A stretch of 64,000 nucleotides of DNA from Limivivens faecihominis. GTDB lineage: Bacteria > Bacillota > Clostridia > Lachnospirales > Lachnospiraceae. Positions 61,263 through 64,000 of the stretch are shown piece after piece. Both the position numbers and the translations under genes were made by a program. The stretch is taken from the NCBI RefSeq assembly GCF_020686945.1, contig NZ_JAJEPR010000004.1, forward strand, positions 1 through 64,000. The letters run 5' to 3'. The first letter of the stretch is position 1. Every line of letters starts with the position of its first letter. The notes under the pieces are model-generated. The model was not told where the DNA came from. It made no database searches and saw only the letters and a list, made by a program, of their open reading frames with translations.

Positions 61263-62075
61263 ATGAAAGGAAAGAAAAAGGGAGTTCTGTTGGTGCTGAT
61301 GCTGATGAGTGTATTCATGTTGCTGCCGCTGGGAGCCAGCGCGGCAAAACTGAACATGACGACACCGCTGAAGTATGCGAAAAGAGGCTATAAGATCATT
61401 GCCTGGAACAAGTCCGACACCAGCCGGGCCTACGTTTACCAGCAGGCGAATTTTAAGAACGGAACCTATGGTTCTCTGGAAAAGGGCGGCGGAATCGTTG
61501 TCAATATGAGCAGGGTCAACTATCAGACCAGAAATATGAAGAACAAGCAGCTCACCTGGATTCCTGTTTACCTGCATAACAATAAACAGGCCAACGGCGT
61601 TCCGGTGACCGGCTATGTGAATGCGAAAAATATTGCCCTGACTGCTGTAAACATCAACAATGCTTCTCCCAACAGTACGGTACGGACAGCCATCAGCTAC
61701 GGTTACAAATATCTGGGTACCCGTTTCATTCTGGGCGGAAGCTCCATCACGAATGGCATCGACTGTGCGACCTTTACAAAGCAGATTTATGAGGCAGCCG
61801 GAAAAGCTATGCCTTATCCTCATACGGATTGGCTGCAGAGCGTATCCAGACCGGTTTCTTACAGGGATCTGAAACCTGGCGATTTGGTATTCTATCTGAA
61901 ATATGATACCAGCGGCCCGATCGATCATGTCGGCGTCTACATCGGCAACAATCTGATGATCAACGCTTCCGGTCATTATGGAAAAACTTATCCGGAAGGT
62001 GGCATTACCATCAAACGAATCGTTTACGGAAACCGCAGACCGGCCCTTTACAAACGTCTTTACGGAATCGACTGA
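61263..62075 (+). CDS. secreted SH3-like and NlpC/P60 cell-wall hydrolase
   Basis: This 270-residue protein has a signal peptide (about 1-28, cut after GASAA), an SH3-like region (about 45-140) and an NlpC/P60 domain (about 150-265). The catalytic Cys168 in GIDCATFTK and His222 in IDHVGVYIG are intact, unlike the related gene at 20607. It probably cleaves peptidoglycan peptides. Start at 61263 follows GGAGGG; the longer frame from 61206 lies in the terminator. It separates khpA from rimM, and rimM follows 9 bp later. Confidence 0.9.
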   Translation: MKGKKKGVLLVLMLMSVFMLLPLGASAAKLNMTTPLKYAKRGYKIIAWNKSDTSRAYVYQQANFKNGTYGSLEKGGGIVVNMSRVNYQTRNMKNKQLTWIPVYLHNNKQANGVPVTGYVNAKNIALTAVNINNASPNSTVRTAISYGYKYLGTRFILGGSSITNGIDCATFTKQIYEAAGKAMPYPHTDWLQSVSRPVSYRDLKPGDLVFYLKYDTSGPIDHVGVYIGNNLMINASGHYGKTYPEGGITIKRIVYGNRRPALYKRLYGID

Positions 62076-62084
62076 GGTGAATAA

Positions 62085-62597
62085 ATGGAAGATTTTTTAC
62101 AGGTGGGCGTGATCACGGCCACCCATGGAATCCGGGGAGAGGTAAAAGTTTTCCCGACAACGGATGATCCGGAGCGTTTTCTGGATCTTGAGACCGTGTA
62201 TCTGGATACGGGCAGAGAGAAAAAGCTCCTGACCATTTCCAGCGTAAAATTTTTTAAACAGTTTGTGATCCTGAAATTCAAGGAATTTGACAATATCAAC
62301 GATGTGGAGCCATTCCGCAAGAAGTGCCTTCTGGTGACGAGAGACCAGGCAGTTCCGCTGGAAGAGGATGAATATTTCATCGCAGATCTCATCGGCCTCA
62401 GGGTTATCACCGATGAGGACAAGGTGCTCGGAGAGCTTACTGATGTCCTGGAAACCGGGGCCAACGATGTCTATCAGGTCACAGACGAAAACGGAAAGGA
62501 GATCCTCCTTCCGGCCATCAAAGACTGTATTCTTTCCGTGGACCTTGAAAAAGGCGAGATGAAAGTACACATACTGGAAGGACTGTTGGATTTATGA
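62085..62597 (+). CDS. rimM: 16S rRNA processing protein RimM
   Basis: This 170-residue 30S maturation factor has an N-terminal beta-barrel (LQVGVITATHGIRGEVKVFPTTDDPERF) and a PRC-barrel C-domain (about 95-168: EYFIADLIGLRVITDEDKVLGELTDVLETGANDVYQV). It overlaps trmD by 4 bp. Start follows GAGGTGA. Confidence 0.96.
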   Translation: MEDFLQVGVITATHGIRGEVKVFPTTDDPERFLDLETVYLDTGREKKLLTISSVKFFKQFVILKFKEFDNINDVEPFRKKCLLVTRDQAVPLEEDEYFIADLIGLRVITDEDKVLGELTDVLETGANDVYQVTDENGKEILLPAIKDCILSVDLEKGEMKVHILEGLLDL

Positions 62598-63325
62598 ACT
62601 ATCATGTACTGACTTTGTTTCCGGAAATGATCCTTCAGGGTCTGAATACCAGCATCATCGGCCGGGCCATCGAGAAAGGAATCTTAAGCCTGGAGGCCGT
62701 GAATATCCGGGATTATGCAGGAAACCGTTACGGAAAAGTGGACGATTATCCCTATGGCGGCGGAGCCGGCATGGTCATGCAGGCAGAGCCTGTCTATGCG
62801 GCAGTGAAGGACCTGGAAGAACGCATGAGCCATAAGCCACGGGTGATCTACCTGACACCCCAGGGAAGGGTCTTCCGTCAGGAGATGGCGGTGGATTTTG
62901 CGAAAGAGGAGGATCTTGTCTTTCTCTGTGGCCACTACGAGGGGATCGATGAGCGTGTCCTGGAGGAAGTGGTGACGGACTACGTTTCCATCGGCGATTA
63001 TGTCCTGACAGGAGGAGAGCTTCCGGCTATGGTCATGATCGATGCCATTTCCCGTATGGTCCCCGGGGTTTTGAGCAACGGCGAGTCCGGCACAATCGAG
63101 TCCTTTCATGATAACCTGCTGGAATATCCCCAGTACAGCCGCCCGGAGGTCTGGAGAGACAAGGCGGTTCCGCCGGTGCTGCTTTCCGGTCATCATGCCA
63201 ATGTGGAAAAATGGCGGCGGGAGGAGTCCATCAAACGGACACTGGAACGGCGGCCGGATCTTCTTGAGGACGCCAATTTAACGGAAAAAGAAAAAAAGTT
63301 TTTGACTTCATTGAAAAAGGGGTAA
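62594..63325 (+). CDS. trmD: tRNA (guanine-N1)-methyltransferase
   Basis: This 243-residue SPOUT enzyme methylates G37 of tRNAs reading CNN codons, preventing frameshifts. Motifs are NIRDYAGNRYGKVDDYPYGGGAGMVMQ, YLTPQGRVFRQ, FLCGHYEGIDERV and SIGDYVLTGGELPAMVMIDAI. Start lies in the rimM stop (ATGA). In most Firmicutes rplS follows; here a secreted-protein gene follows instead. Confidence 0.97.
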   Translation: MNYHVLTLFPEMILQGLNTSIIGRAIEKGILSLEAVNIRDYAGNRYGKVDDYPYGGGAGMVMQAEPVYAAVKDLEERMSHKPRVIYLTPQGRVFRQEMAVDFAKEEDLVFLCGHYEGIDERVLEEVVTDYVSIGDYVLTGGELPAMVMIDAISRMVPGVLSNGESGTIESFHDNLLEYPQYSRPEVWRDKAVPPVLLSGHHANVEKWRREESIKRTLERRPDLLEDANLTEKEKKFLTSLKKG

Positions 63326-63334
63326 AGAGAGAAT

Positions 63335-64000
63335 ATGAAAAAGAGAGTAACCTGTGGTTTTCTGCTGTTGTTTCTGGCGCTGTCTCTTTCTTTTGAGCCC
63401 CGGGTTCAGGCCGCTTATCCGGCGGCCATGTCGGCGGCCCATCCTCTGATGGGTTATCCTCTGTCCCGGGCCAGAAAGACCATTGTTTACACCGACGCGG
63501 CGAGAAAGAAGAAGCTCACGACGCTGACTTACCGTGAGTTTTCGATTCTGAAGTATGACAAGACCAAACAGTCTCTCTACGTCACCTGCAAAGAGGGAAC
63601 GAAGATCATCAAGGGCTGGGTAAAGAGAAATACCTTTTTCTTCACGCAGGATTTTAAGGCCGTACAGTCTTTTGCCAATCAGAATCTGACGCTCTACCAG
63701 GCAAAATCGACTTCCATGTATTATCAGTCCATACCGCTTTATACGGGCGGTTCCACCGTGGGAGAGAGTGGTTCCTGGTATCAGATGACCTTTTATCTGA
63801 ACGGCCGCTATTATCTGGGCTGGATTCCCAAGACAGACTATGGAAAAATCCGTCTCTCCATGGATACGACGGAGCAGCTTCTGGCAGACGGCACCTACAC
63901 AATCCGCGCCCGCGAGAGAAACCGCTTTTCCCTGACGGCAGATACGGCCAAAGGAACTGCCCTTCTCCGGAAAACCACGGGAAAAGAGAATCAGCTGTAT
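63335..64000 (+). CDS. secreted SH3-like protein, truncated by window end
   Basis: An open frame from the ATG at 63335 runs off the window without a stop (222 codons). It starts with a signal peptide (about 1-27, MKKRVTCGFLLLFLALSLS). Two SH3-like segments follow (about 45-105 and 110-170), and then a region (DGTYTIRARERNRFSLTADTAKGTALLRK) that resembles the start of a ricin-type beta-trefoil lectin. The ribosome site GGGGTAAAG is weak. Wall or glycan binding is likely. I cannot say whether a catalytic domain follows. Confidence 0.78.
   Translation, partial: MKKRVTCGFLLLFLALSLSFEPRVQAAYPAAMSAAHPLMGYPLSRARKTIVYTDAARKKKLTTLTYREFSILKYDKTKQSLYVTCKEGTKIIKGWVKRNTFFFTQDFKAVQSFANQNLTLYQAKSTSMYYQSIPLYTGGSTVGESGSWYQMTFYLNGRYYLGWIPKTDYGKIRLSMDTTEQLLADGTYTIRARERNRFSLTADTAKGTALLRKTTGKENQLY

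Overview
The window is a contiguous piece of a bacterial chromosome. Low-GC Gram-positive gene content and order point to Clostridia, most likely Lachnospiraceae. Supporting signs are the blocks plsX-acpP-rnc-smc-ftsY, ylxM-ffh-rpsP-khpA-rimM-trmD, YceD-rpmF and pta-ackA, strong AGGAGG ribosome sites, sigma-A type promoters, T-tailed terminators and a zinc-type L32. I cannot name a genus. Coding density is high. I see no prophage, insertion sequence, CRISPR array, integrase or plasmid function, so this is mainly a core-genome region with a few unusual proteins.

Layout. 1-305: about 2.5 copies of a 120-bp tandem repeat, cut by the window edge. 411-6063 (+): a PepV dipeptidase, a heterodimeric ABC exporter pair and a heme-degrading-domain protein. 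6070-11312 (-): a polyamine operon (XRE-cupin regulator, potABCD, RluA-type pseudouridine synthase) behind a perfect-consensus promoter with palindromes at the start site. 11586-13804: a beta-propeller lactonase and convergent aroC, separated by a perfect hairpin. 14013-22229 (+): corA, a rhomboid-like protein without catalytic residues, pyk, an LtaS-like enzyme, lysA and a repeat-rich NlpC/P60 protein whose catalytic Cys is Ser. 22343-25161: the TrkA/TrkH potassium system. 25281-25363 (-): tRNA-Leu(CAA).

25530-33144: an anti-sigma-like zinc-finger protein, polA, coaE, a WalJ-like metallo-beta-lactamase protein, an ACT/UPF0210 pair and convergent tmcAL. 33360-36463: pta-ackA (acetate production with ATP), then YceD-rpmF. 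36586-47237: a PHP phosphatase, a D,D-carboxypeptidase, a PlsY-like acyltransferase, an MGDG-synthase-like glycosyltransferase, a Sel1-repeat protein and a peptidase block (M24, M3, M28) ending in a GNAT. 47751-58906: plsX-acpP, then rnc-smc-ftsY-ilvA followed by lipid genes (PAP2-like, UPF0104, pssA, psd). 58990-64000: SRP and ribosome genes, interrupted by a secreted SH3-NlpC/P60 hydrolase and followed by a second secreted protein that runs off the window.

Themes are membrane lipid and envelope synthesis (plsX, acpP, PlsY-like, GT28, pssA, psd, LtaS-like, lysA, carboxypeptidase, NlpC/P60 proteins), fermentation (pyk, pta, ackA), peptide use (PepV, M24, M3, M28), polyamine and K+/Mg2+ transport, and protein export and translation. 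No clearly new multi-gene system is evident. The best leads are the Cys-to-Ser NlpC/P60 protein, the pseudo-rhomboid with a zinc ribbon, the palindromic control region of the polyamine operon, the PlsY-like/GT28 pair and the tandem repeat.
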